From assembly GCA_003218975.1 (NCBI GenBank), contig QHPD01000099.1:1-64000 (forward strand): 64,000 bases of DNA, read 5' to 3'. This stretch comes from Verrucomicrobiota bacterium. Lineage in GTDB: Bacteria > Verrucomicrobiota > Verrucomicrobiia > Chthoniobacterales > UBA10450. Shown one piece after another: positions 17,625 to 27,188 of this stretch. Position 1 is the stretch's first letter; each line of letters starts with the position of its first letter. The translations under genes were made by a program, and so were the position numbers. The notes beneath the pieces were generated by a model that was not told the DNA's origin, ran no database searches, and saw only the letters and a program-made list of their open reading frames with translations.

Positions 17625-18812
17625 CTAGCCGAGCGCGCCAAATGCGAGCCCGAGCCCGTAAGTCACAACGGCCACGATGATGCCGATCCAGGTCATTTCC
17701 AGACCCGATGCCCACCAGGAGCGGATCGTGATCAGCGATTTTAATGCGCCGACTAGAAAGTGCGCGACCAAACTGATGCTGAATGAAGTAATCACCGCTG
17801 GAATTCCGCCCAAGAAAAAGAAAGGGATAATTGGGACGAACGCACCAATCGCAGTCGAAATGCCCGCCGAGGACGCAGCAGTCCATTGATTCGGGAAACG
17901 GTGCTCGGAGAGTCCGAGCTCACTTTGTGCCATCGCCTGCACGAACTGCTCCGGCTGCTGGGCGAGGCGCTCCGCCATTCTTTGTGATTCTTCGGGCGTG
18001 AATCCCTGCAATTGGTAGAAGAGCGACATCTCTTCGATTTCTTCCTCCGGATTTTCCTCCACTTCCGCGCGCTCACGGGAAATCTCCGCTTCGTAAACCT
18101 CCGCTTCGCTCTTTGCAGCGAGATAGGCACCTGCGCCCATCGAGAGCGTGGAAGCAAGCATCCCCGCGAGGCCGGAAATAAGAATGTAATGTTGCTGGTT
18201 GTTTGTCGCGCCGGCCACACCTGAAACAATTCCGAACACCGCGCCCAACCCATCGTTTGCTCCGTAGATGGCGTCGGCCACCCAACTGCCGCCGCGCCCG
18301 TGCCAGCGTTCGCGCTTTAGAATCTTGTCGAGTGCAGTACGGGGGCTGACCGGTGGCGCCATGGCGCTCAACGCGCGGGCATGCGCTTTTTCCTCGAGCG
18401 CGCTCTTCCGCAAAAATTCCTGCACATCCTCTTCGCCAGCCAAGGTGCGCTCGGCTTGATCGTGAAATTCCGCCTCGTGCCGTTCTTCGGCGGCTTCCAT
18501 GCGGCGAATGGCAATCTCCGCGCCTGCGATCTTGTTCCACCAACGATTTAGCCGGCGCCCAAGCGTGTCTTTTAGAACAGGCGGCTCTGCGCCGAGGTCA
18601 ATCAGTTTTTTCTCCCAACGCTGCGCATGGCGCTCCTCGGCGTCCGCCATGCGCAAGAGAACGCCTTTGCGTTTCTCGTCCCGTTCGCGCTCGGCCAGAT
18701 CGCGATACACTTCCGCCGTTTCGACTTCCGCCCGCCAGTTGCGCTTGACCACTTCGATCGTTTGTCGTGGATCTTTCCGGTCATCCGATGGATTTTGGCT
18801 TTTCATGGTCAC
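17625..18812 (-). CDS. ferritin-like domain fused to VIT1/CCC1 iron/manganese transporter (MbfA type)
   Basis: 395 residues. The N-terminal half (about 20-150) is a rubrerythrin-like four-helix bundle with repeated ExxH motifs (DAEERHAQRW, EAAEERHEAEF, LEEKAHARAL) that supply di-iron ligands. The C-terminal half is a VIT1/CCC1 (DUF125) transporter with ADAIYGANDGLGAVFGIVSG, SMGAGAYLAAKSEAEV and three final helices. Family knowledge: MbfA/erythrin-Vit proteins export iron from the cytosol using the ferritin domain as sensor. Start GTG at 18812 or ATG two codons later. The upstream EamA gene's TAG overlaps the GTG by one base. Confidence 0.92.
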   Translation of the reverse strand: MTMKSQNPSDDRKDPRQTIEVVKRNWRAEVETAEVYRDLAERERDEKRKGVLLRMADAEERHAQRWEKKLIDLGAEPPVLKDTLGRRLNRWWNKIAGAEIAIRRMEAAEERHEAEFHDQAERTLAGEEDVQEFLRKSALEEKAHARALSAMAPPVSPRTALDKILKRERWHGRGGSWVADAIYGANDGLGAVFGIVSGVAGATNNQQHYILISGLAGMLASTLSMGAGAYLAAKSEAEVYEAEISRERAEVEENPEEEIEEMSLFYQLQGFTPEESQRMAERLAQQPEQFVQAMAQSELGLSEHRFPNQWTAASSAGISTAIGAFVPIIPFFFLGGIPAVITSFSISLVAHFLVGALKSLITIRSWWASGLEMTWIGIIVAVVTYGLGLAFGALG

Positions 18813-19762
18813 TAATCGGCTGGCTCTATTGCGGCGCTAATTGGTGGTTCCGCTCTTTCTCTTAGTTGCTGCGCAGTAATGACCAACGCAACAGACCCGA
18901 TGATGAGCCCAGCCGCCACTAATGTTCGCATCCTCAAAGTTTCTCCAGCAAACGCGGCGCCCAACAGCACTGCCACAATTGGATTCACATAAGCATACGT
19001 AGCGACTTTTGCCGGATCACAATGTCGTAGTAGCCAAATGTAAGCGGTGTATCCGACCACGGCTCCGATAATCACTAAATAGGCAAATGATGCCAGCGAT
19101 AAGATCGACATTGAACTTGGATGCAAGCGTCGCGTTTCGCCCGTCACAACGCCGGCGAGCAAGAGAAGCAATCCGCCACAGATCATTTGTTGGGCAGCGG
19201 TGAGAAATGGCGAGGCTGCGTGTTTTGCTTTGCGTGAATAGAGCGAGCCAGCCGACCAGATAAACGACGAGAAAAGCAAGATCGACATCCCAATCGCAGG
19301 ATGGCGTCCGCCACTTGACGAGAAGCGGAGCGCGGGTCCGAGCAAGGTGCCGACCCCGAGAAAACCACCCACGAGACCCAGCCAGACAACTGGAATTGGC
19401 CGTCGCGCCATTCCGGTCGCCCACGCCAGCAGCACAATGTAAATGGGAACGATCGCCACGATCAACGCCGCCAATCCCGAATCGATATACTGCTCTGAGA
19501 TTGTCACCCCGCCATTGCCTGCGAGCAGCAAACAGGCACCGATGATCAACGACGTGCGCCAGTTCGCCCAAGTCGATTTACCGATGCCTTGCGACCACGC
19601 GATCGCGGACATGATCAGACCCGCAGCCACGAATCGCGCGCCCGCCATCAGAAACGGTGGAATTGTTTCAATGGCGAACCGAATTCCGAGAAAAGTCGAA
19701 CCCCAGATCAGATAGAGCGCAGCAAACGCGATGACGACTAAACTTCTTTTCGGCGCAGCCAT
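18812..19762 (-). CDS. EamA/DMT-family exporter (YedA-like)
   Basis: About 316 residues from MAAPKRSLVVIAFAALYLIW; the track start adds about 43 unlikely residues, and Met37 is a second option. Ten hydrophobic helices form two EamA repeats, with the family phrases LYLIWGSTFLGIRFAIETIP and GGVTISEQYIDSGLAALIVA, and YAYVNPIVAVLLGAAFAGE in the second repeat. This is the YedA/RhaT-like drug/metabolite exporter group; the substrate is unknown. It is coupled to the ferritin-VIT gene downstream (stop/start overlap), so the two may be co-transcribed, though a shared role is not evident. Confidence 0.88.
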   Translation of the reverse strand: MAAPKRSLVVIAFAALYLIWGSTFLGIRFAIETIPPFLMAGARFVAAGLIMSAIAWSQGIGKSTWANWRTSLIIGACLLLAGNGGVTISEQYIDSGLAALIVAIVPIYIVLLAWATGMARRPIPVVWLGLVGGFLGVGTLLGPALRFSSSGGRHPAIGMSILLFSSFIWSAGSLYSRKAKHAASPFLTAAQQMICGGLLLLLAGVVTGETRRLHPSSMSILSLASFAYLVIIGAVVGYTAYIWLLRHCDPAKVATYAYVNPIVAVLLGAAFAGETLRMRTLVAAGLIIGSVALVITAQQLRERAEPPISAAIEPAD

Positions 19763-19877
19763 GGAGCAATGACAATCTGCCATTCGCGCGAGCCAGCAAA
19801 CAGGGGTCGTTAAATCGTTGGAGCGTTGAAGCGCGGTATCCGTCGTGTCGAAATGTTGCACCCGGAATAAGTACAGA

Positions 19878-19940
19878 GGCGTTTGCGTCAAACGCCTGAT
19901 TAACGGGTTCGGTGCTCGCCGCGACGAGCACCGCTACAAC
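19878..19940. repeat. REP-like double palindrome
   Basis: Hairpin GGCGTTTGCGTCAAACGCC, a spacer, then hairpin GGTGCTCGCCGCGACGAGCACC followed by GCTACAAC. Read on the other strand it begins GTTGTAGCGG, exactly like the element at 58873. It occupies the gap between the EamA and GlsB-like genes. Just beyond it, at 19805-19835, the words TCGTTAAATCGTTGGAGCGTTGAAG recur upstream of metK (63920-63947). Confidence 0.65.
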
Positions 19941-19955
19941 ACGCAATGCGTGTTT

Positions 19956-20216
19956 CTACGCACCACGCCTGAAAAGCAATCGATACAAAAGTAACAAGAT
20001 CATCGCCCCGACCACGGACATAATCCAACCGGCGACATAATTCTCGCCTACAAAAAGACGACCGATCCACGTTCCTACGAACGCGCCGGCGATGCCAAGC
20101 AAAATCGTGACGATGCAACCACCGGGATCTTTTCCCGGCATCAACAGTTTCGCGATGGCACCGATGACAAGGCCGATGACCAAAACCCAAATGATAGAGT
20201 GTGCGCTGAAGTCCAT
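19956..20216 (-). CDS. GlsB/YeaQ/YmgE family stress-response membrane protein
   Basis: 86 residues, three hydrophobic helices. The family signature is GLVIGAIAKLLMPGKDPGG (helix, then cytoplasmic turn), followed by a glycine-rich second helix (GIAGAFVGTWIGRLF) and a last helix ending in LLYRLLFRRGA. This is the small 'transglycosylase-associated' family found widely in bacteria and often induced by stress; its biochemical role is not established. It stands alone between two repeat elements. Confidence 0.92.
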   Translation of the reverse strand: MDFSAHSIIWVLVIGLVIGAIAKLLMPGKDPGGCIVTILLGIAGAFVGTWIGRLFVGENYVAGWIMSVVGAMILLLLYRLLFRRGA

Positions 20217-20286
20217 ATTCGACGAGTTTTATCGGATCGACTCATCCAGGACAAGAGAATTGGTTTGAACCGGATTTTTCGGAACG

Positions 20287-20350
20287 CTGTCGGCAGGCAG
20301 GAACGGCGCGCTGCGCTGTCCACGGCGGCCGGCGGTCGCGCCCTACCACA
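20287..20350. repeat. GC-rich imperfect palindromic repeat downstream of serA
   Basis: On the minus strand this reads CTGTGGTAGGGCGCGACCGC and on to GCGCAGCGCGCCGTTCCTGCC: a GTAG-bounded GC-rich block with internal self-complementarity. It looks like another member of the GTAGxGCG-bounded intergenic repeats. It follows the serA stop and may serve as transcript end; no T run is present. Confidence 0.4.
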
Positions 20351-20352
20351 GG

Positions 20353-21942
20353 TTAAAATTCAATCACTTGCGCGGCGTGGATATCTTCGCTGGCGCGAAT
20401 TTCACTCATCAACCGGTCGCTGGGCGCACTGTCCAGATTTAAAACTGTAAGCGCAGTGCCGCCAGCTTGATTTCGGCTGAGCGACATGGTCGCGATGTTG
20501 ACGCCGTGATCACCGAGCAATGTGCCGATCCGTCCGACCATTCCCGGGCGATCGGTATTTTCTAAAACGAGGACGACCCCCTGCGGGCGCGCCTCGACGG
20601 GACGGCTGTAAATGCTGACAATGCGCGGTGTCGCCCCAAAAAATGCGCCGCCTACTGATACGGTTTTTCCTTCTCCTGCGGCGGACAACTCAAGCATATC
20701 AGTGTAATCGCCGGGCGCGCTTAATCGCGATTCGGTAAGTTTCAGACCGAGGCTTTTGGCAAATGCCGGAGCGTTTACCTCGTTCACGTCGGTTCCACCG
20801 GCGATCTGCAAAAATCCTTTCAGGATGGAGCGCGTGATCGCGGTTGTGTCCACGTCGTTTACTTTCCCGCTGTAGTTGATGTTTAGCGTATCGACGCGTT
20901 TCGGCGCAATTTGCGAGAGGAACCGGCCCAGCTTCTCGCCGAAACGCAGGTGCGGCCCGATGACCGCAAGCGTTTTCGCGTCGAGGCTCGGCATGTTAAC
21001 TGCGTTACGGATGGTGCCTTCGAGCAGCAGCGCGCGAATCGATTGCGCAATCTCGATGCCAACGCTCTCCTGCGCCTCAGCCGTGGACGCGCCCAAATGG
21101 GGAGTGAGGATAAGATTGGGCGCGGTACGCAATGGCGAATCAGCCGGCAACGGCTCAGTTTCGAAAACGTCGAGCGCCGCGGCTGCAACACACCGATCTT
21201 CTAACGCTTTGATGAGCGCGGCTTCATCGATCAGACCGCCGCGCGCGCAGTTCACAATGCGCACGCCTCGTTTTGTTTTCTGCAAACGCGCTGCATTAAG
21301 GATATGTCGCGTTTCAGGGGTGAGCGGTGTGTGCAACGAGATGAAATCCGCGTGCGTGAGCAAATCGTCGAGTTCGTCCACAAGTTCGACCTGTAAACTT
21401 CGCGCGCGCGTCGCCGAGAGGTACGGATCGTAGGCAATCACGCGCATCCCGAAAGCAATGGCACGCCGACTCAGTTCACTTCCGATCCGGCCCATCCCGA
21501 CGACGCCAAGCATCTTGTTGTAGAGCTCGACGCCTTCGAGATTTTTGCGGTCCCATTTACCGCCGCGCACGATTGCATCGGCTTGCGGAATTTTCCGCGC
21601 GACGCAAAGCAGCAGGGAAAATGCATGTTCGGCGGTCGAAACGGTGTTGCCGCCCGGCGCGTTGAGCACAACAACACCGCGTCGCGTCGCAGCTTCGACA
21701 TCGACATTATCAACACCGACGCCGGCACGGCCAATCACGCGCAACTTGGAGCCGGCATTCAAGACATCAGCGGTAACTTTCGTCTGACTACGGACAACCA
21801 GCGCGCTGAATTGCGGGATGAGATCGACAAGTTCGGGCTCGCTCAGGCCGGTTTTGATGGTGACCTCCAGCGCGTGGTCGCGCGAAAGCTCATCGATTCC
21901 GCGTTGGGAAACTGAATCTGCGATGAGTACCTTTGGCGTCAT
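20353..21942 (-). CDS. serA: D-3-phosphoglycerate dehydrogenase
   Basis: 529 residues, the long form. The catalytic/NAD region (1-315) contains the nucleotide-binding motif VGMGRIGSELSRRA, the substrate-side phrase VIGRAGVGVDNVDVEAATRRG, Arg in NCARGGLIDEAAL and the catalytic His in LTPHLGASTAEAQ. An intervening ASB domain (about 320-450) and a C-terminal ACT domain (DRPGMVGRIGTLLGDHGVNI) follow. It converts 3-phosphoglycerate to 3-phosphohydroxypyruvate, the first step of serine synthesis, and the ACT/ASB domains are usually linked to feedback by serine. Its ATG overlaps the stop of the amino-acid permease gene as TGATG. Confidence 0.96.
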   Translation of the reverse strand: MTPKVLIADSVSQRGIDELSRDHALEVTIKTGLSEPELVDLIPQFSALVVRSQTKVTADVLNAGSKLRVIGRAGVGVDNVDVEAATRRGVVVLNAPGGNTVSTAEHAFSLLLCVARKIPQADAIVRGGKWDRKNLEGVELYNKMLGVVGMGRIGSELSRRAIAFGMRVIAYDPYLSATRARSLQVELVDELDDLLTHADFISLHTPLTPETRHILNAARLQKTKRGVRIVNCARGGLIDEAALIKALEDRCVAAAALDVFETEPLPADSPLRTAPNLILTPHLGASTAEAQESVGIEIAQSIRALLLEGTIRNAVNMPSLDAKTLAVIGPHLRFGEKLGRFLSQIAPKRVDTLNINYSGKVNDVDTTAITRSILKGFLQIAGGTDVNEVNAPAFAKSLGLKLTESRLSAPGDYTDMLELSAAGEGKTVSVGGAFFGATPRIVSIYSRPVEARPQGVVLVLENTDRPGMVGRIGTLLGDHGVNIATMSLSRNQAGGTALTVLNLDSAPSDRLMSEIRASEDIHAAQVIEF

Positions 21943-23867
21943 CAGCCGAAGATCAGAAGTTGAATCGAGTCGGGCAAATGTTGGGCGACGCTGGTGACCA
22001 CGCTGCCGCGAAGCAGCTTCGCCAGTGCCGTACGTTGCGTAGCCCCAATGAGGAGAAAATCTACTCCCATGGTCGCGGAAAGATCGACAATCGTTGCCGC
22101 CGCGTCCGGGCTTACAGCGTAGAGTGGCACGACAGAAATTTCCCGCTCAGCGCCAAGTTTGAGCATCAAGGACATGATCGCGTTCGCTTCCGGATCATCC
22201 TGCCAGCGTGCACGACCAAGCCTTGTTCCGCCGGCAGTGTAGTAGACAGCGACTTCCTTCACGTAGAGCACACATAAGGTCGCCTCACGCAACTGAGCTT
22301 CGTCAAGGGCAAAGCTGAGGACGGGCGTGATGCCGCGCGCAGCGACCATAATTTTTTGTGCATCAGACAAACGAGATTGCATGGTGGCGGGTAGTTCTGG
22401 CGTGACCATCGCTGCCACCTGCCGGTGCAGCATTACCGTAGTTAGCCCCTGGCGCTTCAATGTATATGCGCGCAAGGCCAAGCCACCGATCAAGACGGCA
22501 AGGACAAATTGCAGCGCGTCAAGCTTCGTATGAGCCAGTGTCAATTCGACAAACAGAAGAATCGCGAAAGTGATGCCAAAGAGAAGACGGTCGTACCAGG
22601 TGAATCCGACGCTGCGATTTGCTGCGCATGAGCCAACATTCACCGTGATTGCTCCGACCACTCCAATGGCGTAAAGGCCGGCGAGCGCAGTAAAGTTTGC
22701 CACGAAGAGCAACACCACCGCGGGCAGCCCAATTGAGATGATCAACGGGTATATTGGCACCCCGTGGCGATTCAGCCGTTTGAATTGCCGCGGCATTTCC
22801 CGATCGCGGGCCATCATGTAGAACAAGCCGATCATGGCGACGATGGCGGTGTTGGCCGCGCTCAACAGCAGCAGAAAAAAAACGATTCCGACAATCCACC
22901 CGAACACATTACCGACCGCCGCTGAGAACGTCGCAGTCGCGAATTGTTCTCCTATAAAACGCAGCATGTCTTCACTGCGCTGCTGGAGCACTGCGGCTAT
23001 GTCGCTACGGGCCGTGAGGTGAAGCGTTTTGCCAAGCACTTGCGGCAACGAGAGCATGGCCCAGCCGAGCAGCGCGGTTCCGAAAACAACTTCGATTGCT
23101 ACCGGCGCGATCGCCTTGAGCGATTCGCGTGCAACGCTCGGGTGCTCCATTGTCGATCCGGGATCGAGCTTCATTACGCCGGTCAGGTTGGCAATCGATT
23201 CCGCACCGGAGAGCGCAAGAATCACGCTGACGAATTGCACCCAAACTGTGGTTAGACTCTCATGCCTCGGTTCGAGAAAACGCGTGGTGAAATGCGGCAC
23301 ACTGATCGCAATCATTGTGATCACAACGAGCGCGGTTGGGATCGCTAAAGCGACAGCAAAGGTGCCAGAATGTTTCGGACCGAAATAATTAATCGCTCCC
23401 ATGATCAGCAGCACACCAATGGTCGTCAGCGCGATGTGATCGCGGAGCAACTTGATCGAAGTAATGTGCTCGGCGCCCGATGTGATGTAGCTCAAGGCCG
23501 ACCAACCGCTAAGCGCAGCGGTGACCGTTAAATCGGCCACAAGTAATAGCGCACCAACAACCGCAAGGGCCCGGCCCTGTGAGCGCGCTGCTGAGTACAC
23601 ACCACCGCCATCGGGAAAATGGCGGCAGATCACCATGTAGTTGATACCGACGAGACCCGTGACGGCGCAGACTGCGAGGATAATCGGCAATGACGAAAAA
23701 CCTGCCGCCAGGAATGCAAGCCCGATCACATACGCCTTGCTCGTGCCCCAGTCGCCATAGAGCAGAGCCGCCGCGCGTTTCCAATCGACGTTGCGCGGCC
23801 GATGCACCGCGCCGCTTTCCGTGACAATCAAGTCAGCCATTGCTGTTGAACTGAGTGTCTCGTGCAT
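21942..23867 (-). CDS. APC-superfamily amino acid permease with C-terminal USP domain
   Basis: 641 residues. About twelve helices occupy residues 35-470, with the APC signature FPDGGGVYSAARSQG in helix 3 and SGAESIANLTGVMKL in helix 6. The last about 170 residues are soluble and end in the universal-stress-protein phrase GVDFLLIGATQRTALAKLL followed by SVVTSVAQHLPDSIQLLIF. APC-USP fusions are known in bacteria; the USP domain may bind ATP and sense energy state. The direct overlap with serA suggests a link with serine or related amino acid supply, which is an inference. Met10 (MADLIVTESG) is an alternative start. Confidence 0.9.
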   Translation of the reverse strand: MHETLSSTAMADLIVTESGAVHRPRNVDWKRAAALLYGDWGTSKAYVIGLAFLAAGFSSLPIILAVCAVTGLVGINYMVICRHFPDGGGVYSAARSQGRALAVVGALLLVADLTVTAALSGWSALSYITSGAEHITSIKLLRDHIALTTIGVLLIMGAINYFGPKHSGTFAVALAIPTALVVITMIAISVPHFTTRFLEPRHESLTTVWVQFVSVILALSGAESIANLTGVMKLDPGSTMEHPSVARESLKAIAPVAIEVVFGTALLGWAMLSLPQVLGKTLHLTARSDIAAVLQQRSEDMLRFIGEQFATATFSAAVGNVFGWIVGIVFFLLLLSAANTAIVAMIGLFYMMARDREMPRQFKRLNRHGVPIYPLIISIGLPAVVLLFVANFTALAGLYAIGVVGAITVNVGSCAANRSVGFTWYDRLLFGITFAILLFVELTLAHTKLDALQFVLAVLIGGLALRAYTLKRQGLTTVMLHRQVAAMVTPELPATMQSRLSDAQKIMVAARGITPVLSFALDEAQLREATLCVLYVKEVAVYYTAGGTRLGRARWQDDPEANAIMSLMLKLGAEREISVVPLYAVSPDAAATIVDLSATMGVDFLLIGATQRTALAKLLRGSVVTSVAQHLPDSIQLLIFG

Positions 23868-23939
23868 ACCAGGTGTGACAAGCTCTTTCTAGCGTCAGCG
23901 GTGATCCGCATGTACATGCCACATTCTTCCCGCCATCCT

Positions 23940-25016
23940 TCATTGGCACGACGCCGACGCGACGACTTCGATCTCGGCAGTCTGCGGAAACATATCCAGG
24001 GGGGTGACCGAATTGATGGTGAATTTCCCCCGTAGTTCTTTTAGATCGCGGGCCAACGTCGCCGGATTGCACGAAACATAAATCAGTGTAGCCGGCGCAA
24101 GATCGCCAATTGCGTTGCGAACAGCCAAGCTTAGACCGACCGCCGGAGGATCAATAATGAGTATCGTTCGCTCACGCTCCTCGAGCTCAATGCTGGCCAA
24201 CTCAAGATCCATATCGCCAGCGATGTAAGTTTCTTTTGCGGTCGCCTCTTGCTTCGCGGCGTCAATAGCGAATTTGTCCCAATCGATTCCGATTATGCGC
24301 TCAAACTTGTCGAGCAACGCCTTGGCAAAAAATCCGGCGCCACAATAGGCGTCGATGAGGAGCTTCTGATTTGCGGGGACAAGATCGACGATCAGGTCGC
24401 ACAACGCATTTGCGACCGCTTCGTTCGTTTGGGAGAAAACGCGCGCCCCGGACGAAGCGCGCAGCGTGTAATGCCCATCGCGCACGTGTGGTTGCTCGCG
24501 TAACTCGGTCAGCGCTCGATTGACTTCGTCTCGCGAAATGGGACAACGCTCGATGTCGATCAAACGATGCGAATCGCGACGGAAAAAACCGATCACGCCA
24601 TCTTGCGCGTGGACAGTGATGCGATTGCGATATCCATACTGCTCGAGCGACGCGATGATTGGCCGCATCGGAACGTCTCTGAATTTGCCGATGCGCTGCA
24701 AAGCATCGCGCACCTGACGCCACTTAATCGCAAGTTGATGTTCGTAGTTGATGTGTTGATACGTGCATCCGCCGCAACGGCCAAAGTATGGGCACTCCGG
24801 TGTAACGCGATGCGGCGAGCTTTCCTTAACACCTACTAGTTCCGCCTCGGCGAACTTCTTTTTTTCTCGCACGATTTCAGCCGAAACGGTCTCGTCCTCG
24901 ATCGTAAACGGAATGAAGATCGCCTTCCCGTTTTCCCGCGCGACACCCTTCCCACCAAAAGCGATGTCTTCGATTTTAAGATCGACGATGCGCAAAGAAG
25001 TATGCTCGCGCTGCAA
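23940..25016 (-). CDS. rlmD: 23S rRNA (uracil-5-)-methyltransferase, RlmD/RumA type
   Basis: The 474-residue track ORF includes about 116 residues that are out-of-frame reading of the hybrid kinase. The gene probably starts at the TTG at 25016 (LQREHTSLRIVDLKIEDI), giving about 358 residues. It has a TRAM domain (KIEDIAFGGKGVAREN), an iron-sulphur Cys cluster (CPYFGRCGGCTYQHINY), SAM motif DAYCGAGFFAKAL, DPPAVGLS, and the catalytic Cys in YVSCNPATLARDL. It methylates U1939-equivalent (RlmD) or a related uracil in 23S rRNA; the exact site cannot be assigned. The enzyme is compact for the family. Confidence 0.88.
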   Translation of the reverse strand: MQREHTSLRIVDLKIEDIAFGGKGVARENGKAIFIPFTIEDETVSAEIVREKKKFAEAELVGVKESSPHRVTPECPYFGRCGGCTYQHINYEHQLAIKWRQVRDALQRIGKFRDVPMRPIIASLEQYGYRNRITVHAQDGVIGFFRRDSHRLIDIERCPISRDEVNRALTELREQPHVRDGHYTLRASSGARVFSQTNEAVANALCDLIVDLVPANQKLLIDAYCGAGFFAKALLDKFERIIGIDWDKFAIDAAKQEATAKETYIAGDMDLELASIELEERERTILIIDPPAVGLSLAVRNAIGDLAPATLIYVSCNPATLARDLKELRGKFTINSVTPLDMFPQTAEIEVVASASCQ

Positions 25017-25030
25017 ATCGCCTACGCTAC

Positions 25031-27061
25031 TTAACTCGAAACAGGTTCCGCTGCGATTGCGCGCTCCATCGCCGCTTCGAGTTTCTCGAGCTTCACCGGT
25101 TTGATCAAATGCTCGGAAAACCCTGCCTTCAGACTTTTTTCGATGTCCCCGTAGTTGCCAAATCCGCTGATGGCAATACCTGGCATTTTGGAAATGGCGT
25201 GCAACTGCATCATTAGTTCCATGCCGCTTCCGTCTGGCAGCGCAATATCGCTGATCAGAAGATCGAAACGATTGCGCACCGCGGCCTCCATCGCAGAGCG
25301 CACATTGTGGGTCGCTGCCACCAGGTGTCCGCGCCGGACAAGCAGTTTTTCCAGAGCAGCGCATGTGTCTTGGTGATCGTCCACCAGCAAAATTCGCAGA
25401 GCACGAGCTTCAATAGGAATCATCTCTGGCTCCGTTGGCCGCTCCTGTGGCGGCGCGACTGTGTTCATCGTCAAAACAAACGTGGAACCGCGGTCGCGCC
25501 CTTCGCTCGCCACGGCGAGCGTACCGCCATGGGCCTGCGCGAGCGATTTGGAAATTGCCAATCCCAGACCAAGTCCACCAAAACGCCGCTGGAATGACCG
25601 GTCGCCCTGCTCGAACGGATCAAAAATTCGTTCCAAGATTTCGGGTTCGATACCAATGCCTGTGTCCCCCACAATGATTGTCAAAACTTGCGGCGAAGGA
25701 TTTGAGGATGAAATCGTGATTTCACCATTTTCGTTTGTGAACTTGATCGCGTTCTTCAGCAGGTTCCAAATGATTTGCTGAAACTTCGTGACGTCCGCCG
25801 TCACATGGTGAGCGCCCGCCCGCAAGTTGAGATAAACCCGGAGTCTTCTGGCGTTCGCTTCCATCCTACAGATTTCGGCCACGTTCGAAATCGCTTGATG
25901 CGCATCAATTTGATCGAACTTCAGTTGCAATTTGTCTTTCGCGATTCGGGTCAGATCCAGCAGATCGTCAATGAGCTGACTTTCCAACTCCACATTGCGA
26001 CGAATCATCGCCAGCGAGGCTTTGGAATCTTCAGATTGGGACGGAACAGATTCCAGGACATCCAACGCGGCAATCACCGGCGTTAGTGGCGTGCGAAGTT
26101 CATGCGAAAGCATCGCCAGAAAATTGTCTTTTGTCCGATTCGCCGCTTCGACAACCGCTTTCTGTTGCTCGATAGCCGCCTCAGCGCGCCTCCCCTCCGC
26201 CATGCCCGCGGCAAGCGCAAGGGCCGTAATGACCAGCACGGCCGTAAAAGTTTGCGCGATAAGAAGCGACTGGTTTTCCGTGGCCATGACAAATGGCCCG
26301 AAACCGCGCAGCGTACCCCAAATCGCGATGGCCGAGAGAACGAAAATTCCCGTCGCCGTTTCGCGTTGCGTAAAGCGGAACGCCATCCAGATCACGATCG
26401 GTCCGCAAATGAATGAGATCGGATAATTTCTTGCGGTAATCGGGAACCATCCACCGAAGACCGCTTCACCGAGCATGAGCAGCACCAGGAGAAGGAGACC
26501 GACTTCAAGATGTCTCTTCGGATTCAAGCGCCACCTCGGTCCGATACTCCAGAGGATCAGTAACGGAGCCACCACCAGAGCGCCCGTTGCGTCGCCAAGC
26601 CACCAAGTCAACCAGATCGCGCGGTAATTCGCCCAGTCCGCCAAACCACCCACCGCCAGACTGGTCACACCGAAAGTTGGGCTAACCGCCGTGCTCACCA
26701 TCACCGCGAGGGCGAATTTGAAAACGTCTTGCGCGCGATCGAAGATGCGAGTGCCGCCGGCAAACTGATTCACCAGCCAGGCGCCGCAAACCGCTTCCAG
26801 CGTATTGCCCGTGGCGATGCAAAGCGAAGTCCCGATGTTGCCCGCCGTCGTGACATTCACCAGAAATGCGCCCAGAAAAATCGCGGGCCAGGTGCGATAA
26901 CCGAACACGACTAGCGCGGCCAGCGCGATTCCCGCAGGCGGCCACACCGGGGAAGCGCTCGGGTGCACAAACGCAAGCTGTAAACTCAGCTTGCCGACGA
27001 TGAAGTAGATAACCGTTAAAATGCCGATGGCCGGCAACGTGGAAAAACGTCGCGAATGCAT
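25031..27061 (-). CDS. MASE1-domain hybrid histidine kinase with C-terminal receiver
   Basis: 676 residues. A MASE1 membrane sensor (about 10-300, eight or more helices; VWPPAGIALAALVVFGYRTWP is the family hallmark), a short coiled coil, HisKA (H-box MLSHELRTPLTPVIAALDVL), HATPase_c (N-box IWNLLKNAIKFTNENGE, G1 VGDTGIGI, G2 GGLGLGLAISKSLAQAHGG) and a receiver domain (VDDHQDT; phosphoacceptor in LISDIALPDGSG; HLIKPV). Phosphotransfer within the protein or to a lone phosphotransfer protein is expected. The stand-alone receiver at 17095 is a conceivable but unproven partner. The 127 bases upstream hold nothing recognisable. Confidence 0.92.
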   Translation of the reverse strand: MHSRRFSTLPAIGILTVIYFIVGKLSLQLAFVHPSASPVWPPAGIALAALVVFGYRTWPAIFLGAFLVNVTTAGNIGTSLCIATGNTLEAVCGAWLVNQFAGGTRIFDRAQDVFKFALAVMVSTAVSPTFGVTSLAVGGLADWANYRAIWLTWWLGDATGALVVAPLLILWSIGPRWRLNPKRHLEVGLLLLVLLMLGEAVFGGWFPITARNYPISFICGPIVIWMAFRFTQRETATGIFVLSAIAIWGTLRGFGPFVMATENQSLLIAQTFTAVLVITALALAAGMAEGRRAEAAIEQQKAVVEAANRTKDNFLAMLSHELRTPLTPVIAALDVLESVPSQSEDSKASLAMIRRNVELESQLIDDLLDLTRIAKDKLQLKFDQIDAHQAISNVAEICRMEANARRLRVYLNLRAGAHHVTADVTKFQQIIWNLLKNAIKFTNENGEITISSSNPSPQVLTIIVGDTGIGIEPEILERIFDPFEQGDRSFQRRFGGLGLGLAISKSLAQAHGGTLAVASEGRDRGSTFVLTMNTVAPPQERPTEPEMIPIEARALRILLVDDHQDTCAALEKLLVRRGHLVAATHNVRSAMEAAVRNRFDLLISDIALPDGSGMELMMQLHAISKMPGIAISGFGNYGDIEKSLKAGFSEHLIKPVKLEKLEAAMERAIAAEPVSS

Positions 27062-27188
27062 CGCTCGACCGCCTCAGCGTGTCGCCTATCTGTACGTCGC
27101 CGCTGAGCGCGGTCAACTGTGAATCGCGCGCGCGTCGGCGCACGCATCCGCCAATCATTTATCTGCTGGGCCACGTTCCATTTCGCGA

